64,000 nucleotides of DNA from Muribaculaceae bacterium. GTDB taxonomy: Bacteria; Bacteroidota; Bacteroidia; Bacteroidales; Muribaculaceae. The stretch is taken from positions 30,780-94,779 of the forward strand of contig JAFLTL010000007.1 of the NCBI GenBank assembly GCA_022510505.1. Reading direction: 5' to 3'. This document shows, piece after piece, positions 1-7,966 of the stretch (position 1 is its first letter; every line of letters starts with the position of its first letter). The notes under the pieces were generated by a model, which was given only the letters and a program-made list of their open reading frames with translations, made no database searches and was not told the DNA's origin. The position numbers and the translations under genes were made by a program.

Positions 1-210
1 GTTCTGGCTCGGGAGCAACCACAGGCTCTGGTTCAGGAACAACTACAGGTTCTGGTTCCGGAGCAACCACGGGTTCGGGTTCGGGAGCAACCACCGGCTC
101 GGGTTCAGGAATAACTACAGGCTCTGGTTCAGTAACAACCACGGGTTCTGGTTCTGGAACAACAGGTTCTGGTTCTGGAGCAACCACGGGTTCGGGTGCA
201 ACTACAGTTT
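1..210 (-). repeat. 24-bp in-frame tandem repeat coding PEPEPVVx
   Basis: A degenerate 24-bp unit (plus-strand core GGTTCTGGTTCAGGAACAAC) repeats about eight times to the left edge. Each unit codes eight residues of the type APEPEPVV. One unit is shortened by three bases, and one has Thr in place of the first Pro. Changes fall mostly at third codon positions, so the peptide is conserved better than the DNA. It is a coding minisatellite rather than CRISPR, because there are no unique spacers. Confidence 0.9.
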
Positions 211-562
211 CAGGCTGAGGAACTGCCTGCGGTGTAGGCTCTTGGATAGAATCAGCTACATGCTGCAGAGCAACTTCTCCGTTATAGCCCGGAGCAAGTT
301 CGGTCTCTTGAAAGGATGAAAAAGCCCGATTGGAAATCTCATTTAATTTGTTGGAAGAAGTGAATCGAACAAATCCATCAATTTCTTCCCCAACTTGGAA
401 CGATCCGATCTCTGTTATTTCAACATCCTGATGCCTGATCAACGCTTTCGTTAATATCGAGACAAAGGAATTTAGAAAGTCATTCGCCGTTGCAATGTCA
501 CATTGTGTCAGCTCGGCAATCTTCGCTGCAATCTCATCAAAGGACCAGGTTGTGTTAGTCAT
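1..562 (-). CDS. HU-like domain protein with Pro-Glu-Val repeat tail (partial, runs off left edge)
   Basis: The minus-strand frame opens at ATG 562-560 and stays open to base 1, giving 187 codons without a stop. Residues 1 to about 90 read as an HU/IHF-type fold: an N-terminal helical pair ([15 protein letters not shown]) followed by an EIGSF turn that resembles the GxGxF start of the HU beta arm. A linker follows, then about eight units of PEPEPVV(A/V/I) that run off the window. HU/IHF proteins bind and bend DNA, but the repeat tail is acidic and proline-rich, so it is probably an extended spacer to a domain outside the window. The start overlaps the end of the upstream HU gene by 8 bases, which suggests translational coupling. 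The domain call rests on motif shape and neighbourhood only; the C-terminal domain is unknown. Confidence 0.75.
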   Translation of the reverse strand, partial: MTNTTWSFDEIAAKIAELTQCDIATANDFLNSFVSILTKALIRHQDVEITEIGSFQVGEEIDGFVRFTSSNKLNEISNRAFSSFQETELAPGYNGEVALQHVADSIQEPTPQAVPQPETVVAPEPVVAPEPEPVVPEPEPVVVTEPEPVVIPEPEPVVAPEPEPVVAPEPEPVVVPEPEPVVAPEPE

Positions 563-842
563 GGTAGGAATTCTTGATTTTGGTTAACAATGTCTGAGCA
601 ACTTCAAATACAGTCTGTGCTTTCGGTGGAACAAGATAATTTTTACCGTTTTCCTTATCATTTCTGACATACTCCTCTTTAATTTCAGTCTTGAATGTAC
701 CCAATCCCGGCAATGCGACCTCACTGCCGTTTTCAGCCGCATCCGCTATAACCATCTTGAGTGCTGTTATTAGATGGCTGACCTCTTTGTCGGTTCTACC
801 GGTCTTCTTTGCAATTCGGGTAATGAAATCTTTATTATTCAT
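555..842 (-). CDS. HU family DNA-binding protein
   Basis: A 95-residue protein with the complete HU/IHF layout: N-terminal helices ([20 protein letters not shown]), the turn LPGLGTF at residues 45-50 that opens the beta arm, and a C-terminal helix. HU proteins are small nucleoid proteins that bend DNA as dimers. I chose ATG 842-840 over the in-frame ATG at 896 because the upstream extension has no HU counterpart and would overlap the previous gene much more. With this start the gene overlaps the nucleotidyltransferase upstream by 8 bases and the HU-repeat gene downstream by 8 bases. It is therefore the third member of a four-gene overlapping chain. Confidence 0.85.
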   Translation of the reverse strand: MNNKDFITRIAKKTGRTDKEVSHLITALKMVIADAAENGSEVALPGLGTFKTEIKEEYVRNDKENGKNYLVPPKAQTVFEVAQTLLTKIKNSYHD

Positions 843-1593
843 GGTCTTTGAAAAGTTTGTTAGCTTCTTGGAGTGTCTCACTTTTCCCAATGTCAATCCA
901 ACGATAATTGTCGTTGGGGTTGAAACACGAGATTTTAAGGTTTTTTATGTTGTCAAGATAGAATGGAATAAGGGAAAATCTGCTCTCACCGGTTTTCTCG
1001 GCATATTCTCTTAATGCCTCAATCATTTTACTTCCGATTACATGAATTCCGTTGAAGGCTAATTCTTTGTCTCCCTTCGCGTGTTGTAAACCATCGGGCA
1101 GAATCTCTCCGTTCTTATAATTTTTCCATCCTTTGAGTCTGCCATCCTTGTTGAAGATCAATTTTCTACTGCTGTCTCTGTCTCTGCACAACAACGTTAC
1201 GTCGTTTTTCTCTTGGTTATGTTTATCTATTACTCTTTGGAGATTGATATCTGTCAGGATATCCGCGTTGTGAACAAGCACACAGTCTTCATCTTCAAAG
1301 AATTTCTTAGCTTTTAGCAGACCACCACCAGTTTCAAGCAATGTGTCCTGCTCGTCGCTGATGTCTACATTGATATTATCTTCTTCTCTCTTATTCTTCA
1401 GCCAATCCTCAAGCTCTTTTGCAAAATGGTGAACATTAACCACGAAGTCGTTAATTCCGGTGGTTCGTCTTATTTGATTTATCACATGATTTATCACAGG
1501 GTTTCCCTGGACCGGGGCTAGCGCTTTTGGATGGCTGTCAGTCCATGGCTTTAGGCGTGAACCCACTCCTGCTGCGAAAATCATGGCTTTCAT
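835..1593 (-). CDS. MurU-like sugar-1-phosphate nucleotidyltransferase
   Basis: A 252-residue nucleotidyltransferase. The N-terminal signature AAGVGSRLKPWTDSHPKAL (about residues 7-25) is the nucleotide-binding loop with the catalytic Arg and Lys. VHNADILTD around residue 105 supplies the metal-binding Asp. It sits directly after a sugar kinase with a 4-base overlap. That pair matches the AmgK-MurU cell-wall recycling route, in which MurNAc-1-phosphate is converted to UDP-MurNAc and de novo synthesis is bypassed. The family also contains glucose- and mannose-1-phosphate enzymes, so substrate is assigned from context, not from sequence alone. Confidence 0.75.
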   Translation of the reverse strand: MKAMIFAAGVGSRLKPWTDSHPKALAPVQGNPVINHVINQIRRTTGINDFVVNVHHFAKELEDWLKNKREEDNINVDISDEQDTLLETGGGLLKAKKFFEDEDCVLVHNADILTDINLQRVIDKHNQEKNDVTLLCRDRDSSRKLIFNKDGRLKGWKNYKNGEILPDGLQHAKGDKELAFNGIHVIGSKMIEALREYAEKTGESRFSLIPFYLDNIKNLKISCFNPNDNYRWIDIGKSETLQEANKLFKDHE

Positions 1594-3029
1594 CTAGGAA
1601 GGAATAATTGCTCGATATTTTGTTCGCGATGGACAAGTTCCACCTTTACGTTGAATTTTTTGTGGATGTGTTCGGCTAGATGTTGGGCTCCGTAGACCGA
1701 TCGATGTTGGCCTCCCGTACACCCCAACGATACCATCAAACTGGTGAAACCACGCTCCATGTAACGTTTCACACTTGAGTCAACCAATTCATACACGTTC
1801 TCAAGGAAATGCATCATTTCTCCGTCATCCTCGATAAACTTTATGACCTCTTTATCCAAGCCGGTGAACTGCTGATAACGTTCATATTTTCCCGGATTGT
1901 TGACCGCACGACAATCAAAGACAAAACCGCCTCCATTGCCTGTGGGATCGTTTGGAATCCCTTTCTTATAGGCGAAACTCATAACTCTGACTGTCAGTTG
2001 GCGCTTCTGATGCTCGTCACTGAACTGTTTCATCTCGATAAGTTCCTTTAAGAGTTTGCTGAGATAAGGATATTCCGGGAATGGTTCCGAGAGCAAATCC
2101 CTCAGATTCGAGAGTGCATAAGGAACACTCTGCATGAAATGGGGCTTCTTCTCGAAATACCCCCTGAAACCATAGGCTCCCAATACTTGCAATGTCCTGA
2201 ACAAGACAAAGTGTCTAAGTTGTTCATGAAAATATTTCTCGTCAACTGGCTTATATTTTCTTAAAGCTTCAATGTATTCTTTTAAAAGCTCCTCGCGCAA
2301 ACTTTCGGGGAAATTTGCTTTGGCCTGCCACAGGAACGACGCGACATCATAGTAGAACGGACCTTTCCTGCCTCCTTGGAAATCTATGAAATAGGGCTGA
2401 CCATCTTTTATCATGACATTACGCGACTGGAAATCGCGGAGCATGAAAGTGCTCGACATACTCCTCATCAAGATTTCAGCAAGCGCCTGAAAATCATTTT
2501 CAAGCAGGTCCTCCTGAAAGTCTAACCCTGTAGCCTTGAGGAAGCAATATTTGAAATAGTTCAGGTCCCACATGATGGACCGATGGTCGAATTCCGCTGA
2601 GGGATAGCAAACAGAGAAATCCATGCCAACCGCTCCGTTGAACTGCACGTCGGGAAGAAGCCTGATAGTCTTTGCCAGCAATTCTTTCTCCTCATTGCTG
2701 AACGATCTCGTGGAGCGTCCCCGCTCTATCAAATTGAAAAGCGTGTCGTTGCCTAGATCCTCCTGAAGGTAAACAGTTTCGTCTGTTGAAACTCCAAGCA
2801 CTTTCGGCGTTGGGAGGTCTTTCGATGCAAAATGCTGGGCAAGTTTAATGAAAGCATGGTTCTCTTCCTTGCACGTTCCCGCTGCACCGATGAGGGAATG
2901 TTTTTCATCGGCATCGGTCAGCCTGAAGTAACGACGGTTAGACCCAGAAGGTGGCAACTCCTCGATTCTCTCAGCATCGAAACCTGTATGTTTCTTAAAC
3001 AGACTCTTTAATTGACGAACCTTTTCCAT
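1590..3029 (-). CDS. AmgK-like sugar kinase fused to RapZ C-terminal domain
   Basis: 479 residues in two parts. Residues 1 to about 335 are an aminoglycoside-phosphotransferase-fold kinase: a glycine loop at SGSNRRYFRL (28-37), catalytic RDFQSRN (198-204) and metal-binding FIDFQGG (D216). This family includes AmgK, the anomeric MurNAc/GlcNAc kinase of peptidoglycan recycling, which fits the MurU-like gene just downstream. Residues 343-470 match the C-terminal domain of RapZ, including TGLDKEVIKFI and GCTGGQHRSV (436-445). In E. coli that domain binds glucosamine-6-phosphate and small RNA. The RapZ P-loop kinase half is absent. The start lies 9 nt from a TAAATTTG box, so its mRNA may have almost no leader. 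The family calls are firm; sensing by the C-terminal domain is inferred. Confidence 0.85.
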   Translation of the reverse strand: MEKVRQLKSLFKKHTGFDAERIEELPPSGSNRRYFRLTDADEKHSLIGAAGTCKEENHAFIKLAQHFASKDLPTPKVLGVSTDETVYLQEDLGNDTLFNLIERGRSTRSFSNEEKELLAKTIRLLPDVQFNGAVGMDFSVCYPSAEFDHRSIMWDLNYFKYCFLKATGLDFQEDLLENDFQALAEILMRSMSSTFMLRDFQSRNVMIKDGQPYFIDFQGGRKGPFYYDVASFLWQAKANFPESLREELLKEYIEALRKYKPVDEKYFHEQLRHFVLFRTLQVLGAYGFRGYFEKKPHFMQSVPYALSNLRDLLSEPFPEYPYLSKLLKELIEMKQFSDEHQKRQLTVRVMSFAYKKGIPNDPTGNGGGFVFDCRAVNNPGKYERYQQFTGLDKEVIKFIEDDGEMMHFLENVYELVDSSVKRYMERGFTSLMVSLGCTGGQHRSVYGAQHLAEHIHKKFNVKVELVHREQNIEQLFLPR

Positions 3030-3037
3030 GACAACTG

Positions 3038-3045
3038 CAAATTTA
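3038..3045 (-). promoter_or_regulatory. -7 promoter box (TAAATTTG) for the AmgK/RapZ operon
   Basis: On the minus strand TAAATTTG matches the Bacteroidota -7 element TAnnTTTG. The A of the start codon at 3029 is the ninth base after the box, so transcription should begin within a few bases of the ATG. No good TTG at -33 is visible. Confidence 0.55.
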
Positions 3046-3095
3046 AACCTTTTTATAAAAAAACTCTAATTTTTTAAGGATTATGGGATTTTAGT

Positions 3096-3103
3096 TAATT
3101 TTG
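3096..3103 (+). promoter_or_regulatory. -7 promoter box (TAATTTTG) for mutAB
   Basis: TAATTTTG fits TAnnTTTG and faces the mutA gene. It forms a divergent pair with the box at 3038-3045. The predicted start near 3108 leaves a leader of about 57 nt before the chosen mutA start. The -33 element is weak or absent. Confidence 0.5.
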
Positions 3104-3164
3104 TAAGGTTATACAAGCAATGGGAACATCCCTAGAAAAACCTATACTACTAATACATAAATCA

Positions 3165-5018
3165 ATGGCTGAAAAAAAAGAGAAACTCTTTGACCAGTTC
3201 CCTCCCGTCAGCACCGAGGAGTGGCGTGCAAAAGTTGATGCCGACCTTAAAGGTGCTCCTTTTGAAAAGAAACTGGTTTGGAGAACCAATGAAGGCTTTA
3301 ATGTCCAACCCATGTACCGGGCCGAGGATATTGCCGATCTGAAAACCACATCATCTCTACCCGGTGAATTTCCGTTTGTCAGAGGAACTAAAACTGACAA
3401 TGATTGGTTAACTCGCCAGGAAATCCTTGAAAGCGATCCTGTTGAAGCCAATAGCAAAGCACTGGAGGTTTTGACAAAGGGTGTCAATTCATTAGGATTC
3501 ACGGTTGCGGTTCCTTCGGTAGAGAACATTGAGGCTTTACTCAAGGGTATCGACCTGGAGAAAGTAGAGGTTAATTTCAATTGTTGCCCAACTAAAGCTG
3601 TTGGACTAGCAAAATCTTTGGTAGAATTCCTTGAAAAGAATGGTAAAACTGATGTTTTCAAAGGTTCGATTGATTTCAATCCTCTTCGTAAAGCATTGAA
3701 GTTCGGTGTCAAACTCGACATGGAAGTCGTAGTGGCCGAATCGAAGGCAATTGTTGAAACAGTGAAGAATGTTCCGGGTGTAAAGGTTCTTGCTGTCGAC
3801 TCGATCATGCTGAACAATGCAGGGGCCTACATCTATCAGGAACTCGGCTACGCTCTCGCCTGGGGTGCCGAATTCATGACTAAGTTAACCGACGCAGGTC
3901 TTTCAGCTGATGAAGTCGCAAAACGAATCAAGTTCAATATGGGCGTTTCGAGCAACTATTTCATGGAACTTGCTAAATTCCGTGCAGCTCGTATGCTCTG
4001 GGCCGAGATCGTAAAACAATACAATCCCGAATGTTGTTGTGCTGCAAAAATGGTAGCTCATGCGATAACTTCGCGATTCAATATGACCATCTACGATGCT
4101 CATGTTAATTTGCTCCGTAGCCAAACCGAATCAATGTCGGCCGCTCTTGCAGGAGTGGATTCAATTACAGTCACTCCGTTTGATGTTACCTACAAGACTC
4201 CCGATGATTTTTCTGAAAGAATAGCTCGTAACCAGCAGTTCCTTCTGAAAGAAGAAAGCCATCTTGACAAGGTCGTTGACCCCGCAGGTGGTTCCTATTA
4301 CGTTGAGACTCTTACGGTTTCCATCGCTAAGGAGGCTTGGAAGTTATTCCTGGCTACTGTTGAAAACGGTGGTTTTTTCGCTCTTGTCAGCGACGGAAAA
4401 GTCCAGGAGGAAATCCAAGCTGCTTCCAAAAAACGTCATGACGATGCGGCTCGTCGCAAGGAAATTCTTCTTGGTACCAATCAATATCCTAACTTCAACG
4501 AGAAGGCTCTTGATAAGATCGAGACAACCGCGTGTGACTGCGGATGTTCTCCGGAAGGAGCCGATGCTGAACATTCTTTGCCCAAAACCCGAATGGCAAG
4601 TGATTTCGAGACTTTGCGTCTTGACACCGAGAAGGCATTGAACCGACCCAAAGTATTTATGCTGACTATCGGTAATCTCGCCATGAGACTAGCACGTGCT
4701 CAATTCTCAAGCAATTTCTTTGGTTGCGCCGGTTATGAGATAATTGACAATATCGGTTTTGATACAGTTCAGGACGGTATCAATGTTGCGCTAGACAAAA
4801 AAGCTGATGTTGTTGTCCTTTGTTCGAGCGATGAGGAATATGAAACATTGGCCCCGGAAGCATATAAGTCTCTGGCCGGTAAGGCTGAGTTTGTTGTGGC
4901 CGGTGCACCAGCATGCATGGATGCCTTGAAAGAACAGGGAATCGAAAACTTTATTCACGTTAGAAGCAATGTTCTCGAAACGTTGCAGGAATTCAACAAG
5001 CGTCTTTTAAAACATTAA
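3165..5018 (+). CDS. mutA: Methylmalonyl-CoA mutase small (beta) subunit
   Basis: 617 residues. It is the non-catalytic partner of MutB in the cobalamin-dependent isomerisation between succinyl-CoA and methylmalonyl-CoA, the route to propionate in Bacteroidota. The N-terminal [19 protein letters not shown] and the TIM-barrel part are shared with MutB. The C-terminal flavodoxin-like domain (about residues 480-617) lacks the cobalamin-ligating DxHxxG motif, as expected for MutA. I chose ATG 3165 (MAEKKEKLF) over ATG 3120 because it gives the usual MutA N-terminus. Two cysteine clusters stand out: C290-C292 in succession, and C457/C459/C461. mutB follows after 19 bp and must be cotranscribed. 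Confidence 0.93.
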   Translation: MAEKKEKLFDQFPPVSTEEWRAKVDADLKGAPFEKKLVWRTNEGFNVQPMYRAEDIADLKTTSSLPGEFPFVRGTKTDNDWLTRQEILESDPVEANSKALEVLTKGVNSLGFTVAVPSVENIEALLKGIDLEKVEVNFNCCPTKAVGLAKSLVEFLEKNGKTDVFKGSIDFNPLRKALKFGVKLDMEVVVAESKAIVETVKNVPGVKVLAVDSIMLNNAGAYIYQELGYALAWGAEFMTKLTDAGLSADEVAKRIKFNMGVSSNYFMELAKFRAARMLWAEIVKQYNPECCCAAKMVAHAITSRFNMTIYDAHVNLLRSQTESMSAALAGVDSITVTPFDVTYKTPDDFSERIARNQQFLLKEESHLDKVVDPAGGSYYVETLTVSIAKEAWKLFLATVENGGFFALVSDGKVQEEIQAASKKRHDDAARRKEILLGTNQYPNFNEKALDKIETTACDCGCSPEGADAEHSLPKTRMASDFETLRLDTEKALNRPKVFMLTIGNLAMRLARAQFSSNFFGCAGYEIIDNIGFDTVQDGINVALDKKADVVVLCSSDEEYETLAPEAYKSLAGKAEFVVAGAPACMDALKEQGIENFIHVRSNVLETLQEFNKRLLKH

Positions 5019-5037
5019 TATAAAATCGCATTCGATA

Positions 5038-7176
5038 ATGAAACCCGATTTTAAGAATATAGACATTACAGCTCCCGGTGTTTGCTCAGCAATGCCGGCT
5101 CCAAAAATTAATGAAGAAGAATGGATGACGCCTGAACTGATTCCTGTAAAGAGCGTCTACACCAAACAAGATCTTGAGGGAATGGAACACCTAAATTATG
5201 TTGCTGGTATTCCTCCTTTCCTTCGTGGTCCGTACAGCGGAATGTATGCAATGCGTCCCTGGACCATTCGTCAGTATGCCGGTTTCTCTACAGCTGCCGA
5301 ATCAAACGCATTCTATCGTCGTAATTTGGCCTCGGGTCAGAAAGGTCTTTCAGTTGCATTCGACCTTGCAACCCACCGTGGCTATGACGCCGACCACGAA
5401 AGAGTAGTGGGCGATGTTGGTAAAGCAGGTGTATCAATCTGTTCGCTCGACGACATGAAGGTACTCTTCGACGGTATACCTTTGAACAAAATGTCTGTCT
5501 CGATGACCATGAATGGTGCCGTTCTTCCTGTTCTCGCTTTCTATATCAACGCAGGGCTAGAACAGGGTGCTAAGCTTGAGGAAATGGCCGGTACTATACA
5601 GAATGATATTCTGAAGGAATTCATGGTGCGTAACACCTATATCTATCCACCGGAATTCTCGATGAGAATCATTGCCGATATCTTTGAATACACTTCAAAG
5701 AATATGCCAAAATTTAACTCGATATCCATCTCAGGCTACCACATGCAGGAAGCCGGTGCAACATGCGACATCGAATTAGCCTACACTCTTGCCGATGGTC
5801 TTGAATATCTTCGTGCCGGTGTGAATGCCGGGATGGACATCGACTCTTTTGCTCCTCGCTTGTCTTTCTTCTGGGCTATTGGCATGAATTTCTTCATGGA
5901 AATTGCCAAAATGCGCGCAGCTCGAATGCTTTGGGCAAAGATTGTCAAACAGTTCAACCCCAAGAATCCAAAGAGCCTGGCATTGAGAACACACTCTCAG
6001 ACATCGGGTTGGTCGTTGACCGAGCAAGATCCATTTAATAATGTGGGTCGCACATGTATTGAGGCTATGGGCGCAGCACTGGGTCATACTCAGTCACTCC
6101 ACACCAACGCTCTCGACGAGGCAATTGCTCTTCCTACCGATTTTTCGGCTCGTATAGCGCGTAATACTCAAATCTACATCCAGGAAGAAACCTACATCAC
6201 GAAAGAGATCGATCCTTGGGCCGGGTCTTACTATGTAGAATCACTGACCAATGAGATTGCCCATCGAGCATGGGAACACATTCAGGAAATCGAGAAACTT
6301 GGCGGTATGGCAAAGGCAATCGAGACTGGACTACCCAAGCTACGCATCGAAGAGGCTGCAGCTCGCACTCAGGCCCGAATCGATTCGGGAAGGCAAACTA
6401 TCGTAGGAATCAATAAGTATCGTCTTGATCATGAAGATCCTATCGATATCTTGGAAATCGACAACACTGAGGTTCGTAAGGAACAAATCGAACGCCTCAA
6501 CGAGGTCAAGGGCAAACGAGATGAAAAGGCCGTCAAGGAAGCCTTGAAAGCTATCACCGAATGTGTTAAGACAGGTGAAGGTAACCTTCTAGATCTCGCT
6601 GTTAAGGCAGCCGGACTGAGAGCAACTCTCGGTGAAATTTCCGATGCCTGCGAGGATGTTGTAGGACGTTATAAAGCAGTAATCAGAACAATTTCAGGCG
6701 TGTATTCTTCAGAAACAAAACAGGATCCCGACTTTGTCAAAGCTCAGAAGATGACCGAGGAGTTTGCCAAGAAAGAGGGTCGTCAGCCCCGCATCATGAT
6801 TGCGAAGATGGGTCAGGACGGTCATGACCGTGGTGCTAAAGTTGTTGCAACCGGTTATGCCGATTGTGGTTTCGATGTTGACATGGGTCCTCTGTTCCAA
6901 ACTCCAGCCGAAGCCGCTCGTCAGGCAGTTGAGAATGATGTTCACATTCTAGGCGTAAGCTCATTGGCAGCAGGTCACAAGACTTTGATACCTCAGGTAA
7001 TTGAAGAACTCAAGAAATTGGGTCGTGAGGATATCCTTGTTACAGCCGGAGGTGTAATTCCTGCACAGGATTATGATTTCCTTTATAAAGCAGGAGTAGC
7101 CGCTATCTTTGGTCCCGGCACCAGGATCCCTGAATCGGCAATCAAGATGCTTGAAATTCTTAATGAAGAAGATTAA
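5038..7176 (+). CDS. mutB: Methylmalonyl-CoA mutase large (alpha) subunit
   Basis: 712 residues, the normal MutB length. The TIM-barrel domain binds the acyl-CoA ([25 protein letters not shown]). The C-terminal B12 domain carries DxHxxG as D594-G-H596-D-R-G599; H596 is the lower axial ligand of cobalt. Further B12-domain landmarks are [16 protein letters not shown] and a C-terminal [10 protein letters not shown]. Together with MutA it forms the heterodimer for propionate/succinate interconversion. A strong bidirectional terminator lies 18 bp after the stop codon, so the operon is mutA-mutB only. The epimerase and decarboxylase of the pathway are not in this window. Confidence 0.97.
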   Translation: MKPDFKNIDITAPGVCSAMPAPKINEEEWMTPELIPVKSVYTKQDLEGMEHLNYVAGIPPFLRGPYSGMYAMRPWTIRQYAGFSTAAESNAFYRRNLASGQKGLSVAFDLATHRGYDADHERVVGDVGKAGVSICSLDDMKVLFDGIPLNKMSVSMTMNGAVLPVLAFYINAGLEQGAKLEEMAGTIQNDILKEFMVRNTYIYPPEFSMRIIADIFEYTSKNMPKFNSISISGYHMQEAGATCDIELAYTLADGLEYLRAGVNAGMDIDSFAPRLSFFWAIGMNFFMEIAKMRAARMLWAKIVKQFNPKNPKSLALRTHSQTSGWSLTEQDPFNNVGRTCIEAMGAALGHTQSLHTNALDEAIALPTDFSARIARNTQIYIQEETYITKEIDPWAGSYYVESLTNEIAHRAWEHIQEIEKLGGMAKAIETGLPKLRIEEAAARTQARIDSGRQTIVGINKYRLDHEDPIDILEIDNTEVRKEQIERLNEVKGKRDEKAVKEALKAITECVKTGEGNLLDLAVKAAGLRATLGEISDACEDVVGRYKAVIRTISGVYSSETKQDPDFVKAQKMTEEFAKKEGRQPRIMIAKMGQDGHDRGAKVVATGYADCGFDVDMGPLFQTPAEAARQAVENDVHILGVSSLAAGHKTLIPQVIEELKKLGREDILVTAGGVIPAQDYDFLYKAGVAAIFGPGTRIPESAIKMLEILNEED

Positions 7177-7193
7177 CAATTAATTTGGTATAT

Positions 7194-7230
7194 AAAAAAT
7201 CGGGACGATTTCAATCGCCCCGATTTTTTT
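7194..7230. terminator. Bidirectional intrinsic terminator after mutB
   Basis: AAAAAATCGGGACGAT is followed by TTCA and then ATCGCCCCGATTTTTT: a long G/C-centred stem with one mismatch, flanked by an A-run on the left and a T-run on the right. It serves mutAB and the convergent gene ending at 7229, whose stop codon abuts the T-run. Confidence 0.9.
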
Positions 7231-7726
7231 ATAAAAGTTTTTCAATATCTTCGGTCGAGGGGTTTATCATTACTATTTCGCCCTTGCTGTCAACCAAAAA
7301 AGTTTTCATGCCGTTCTGCAGGTCGTATTCCTTGATGATTTTCCTAGAGGAGTTGCCGCAGGCATACTGGGAATCCTCCTTCAAACGGTCAATTTTTATT
7401 ATTTCTCTGAACAACCGTTCGTCCTCGTCGAGATTCACCGACAGGTAATTAAGCTTATTGTTTTGAAATTCACTGTTCTCAAGCCATTTGGTGTAGATCT
7501 TTCCTTTCAGCCGAGAATCTACATCTGATGCGGTCCAAAAGTTTATCAGTTTGTATCCCTCGCCGGTGTTTCTGAAATCAACGGAATCATTTGACTTTTG
7601 ACCAACAAGACAGATGTCCAGTTCAGGGGCAAATTTGCCGACAACAGCTCCGGTTCTGCCGCTGAATGCAGTTGCACCAACAAACACTGTTCCCGCCAGA
7701 ATTATTCCCGTAAGATATTTATTCAT
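7229..7726 (-). CDS. Exported thioredoxin-fold (TlpA-like) protein without CxxC
   Basis: 165 residues. The first 20 or so (MNKYLTGIILAGTVFVGATAF) form a signal peptide, so the protein is probably periplasmic. The remainder has thioredoxin-fold spacing: a strand KLINFWTASD where TlpA/ResA proteins carry WCxxC, then NYLSVNLDEDE, and a C-terminal TFLVDSKGEIVMINPS typical of the cis-Pro/beta-hairpin end. The redox motif is replaced by TASD, so it is unlikely to be a disulfide oxidoreductase. It has its own strong promoter (7814-7844) and a structured leader of about 83 nt. The function is unknown. Confidence 0.7.
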   Translation of the reverse strand: MNKYLTGIILAGTVFVGATAFSGRTGAVVGKFAPELDICLVGQKSNDSVDFRNTGEGYKLINFWTASDVDSRLKGKIYTKWLENSEFQNNKLNYLSVNLDEDERLFREIIKIDRLKEDSQYACGNSSRKIIKEYDLQNGMKTFLVDSKGEIVMINPSTEDIEKLL

Positions 7727-7750
7727 GTGAATAAATTTTTGTTAGACATG

Positions 7751-7799
7751 AGACGCTCACGCGTCTTGCCAAGTTTCGGCTTTCGTCAACTCTTTGACG
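7751..7799 (-). other. Two tetraloop hairpins in the 5' leader of the TlpA-like gene
   Basis: Within the predicted 83-nt leader there are two perfect 6-bp hairpins. On the plus strand these read AGACGC-TCAC-GCGTCT (7751-7766) and CGTCAA-CTCT-TTGACG (7784-7799). No T-run follows, so they are not terminators. They may stabilise the mRNA or bind a regulator. Confidence 0.55.
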
Positions 7800-7813
7800 T
7801 TAAAAACGGGTGC

Positions 7814-7844
7814 AAAGTTACACCTCTTTAAACTCTTAAACAAG
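7814..7844 (-). promoter_or_regulatory. Bacteroidota promoter (TTG-N20-TAACTTTG) for the TlpA-like gene
   Basis: On the minus strand TTG (7844-7842) is followed by exactly 20 bp and then TAACTTTG (7821-7814). This is one of the best matches to the -33/-7 consensus in the window. The predicted start is near 7809. Confidence 0.7.
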
Positions 7845-7925
7845 ACATTAGTTAAAAATGTTTTCTAAAAATATGTTATAAAACATATTTATTTTCAAAT
7901 TGTAAGTATATTTATGAGAATTTTG

Positions 7926-7933
7926 TAAATTTG
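7926..7933 (+). promoter_or_regulatory. -7 promoter box (TAAATTTG) for gdhA
   Basis: TAAATTTG followed by C fits the -7 element, with a TTG at 7900-7902 at a rather long 23-bp spacing. It lies 33 bp before the gdhA start, implying a leader of about 28 nt. Confidence 0.55.
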
Positions 7934-7966
7934 CAACGGTTTCAACTTATATAGTTACAATTAATT

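Noticed and set aside
1..210. Tandem repeat as a CRISPR array
   Set aside because: Units are contiguous 24-mers without spacers and keep an open coding frame for PEPEPVVx.
3095..3817. 240-residue open frame on the minus strand opposite mutA
   Set aside because: It is rich in Ser/Thr/Phe with no domain or start signal, and it mirrors the codon pattern of mutA, a strongly recognised gene on the other strand.
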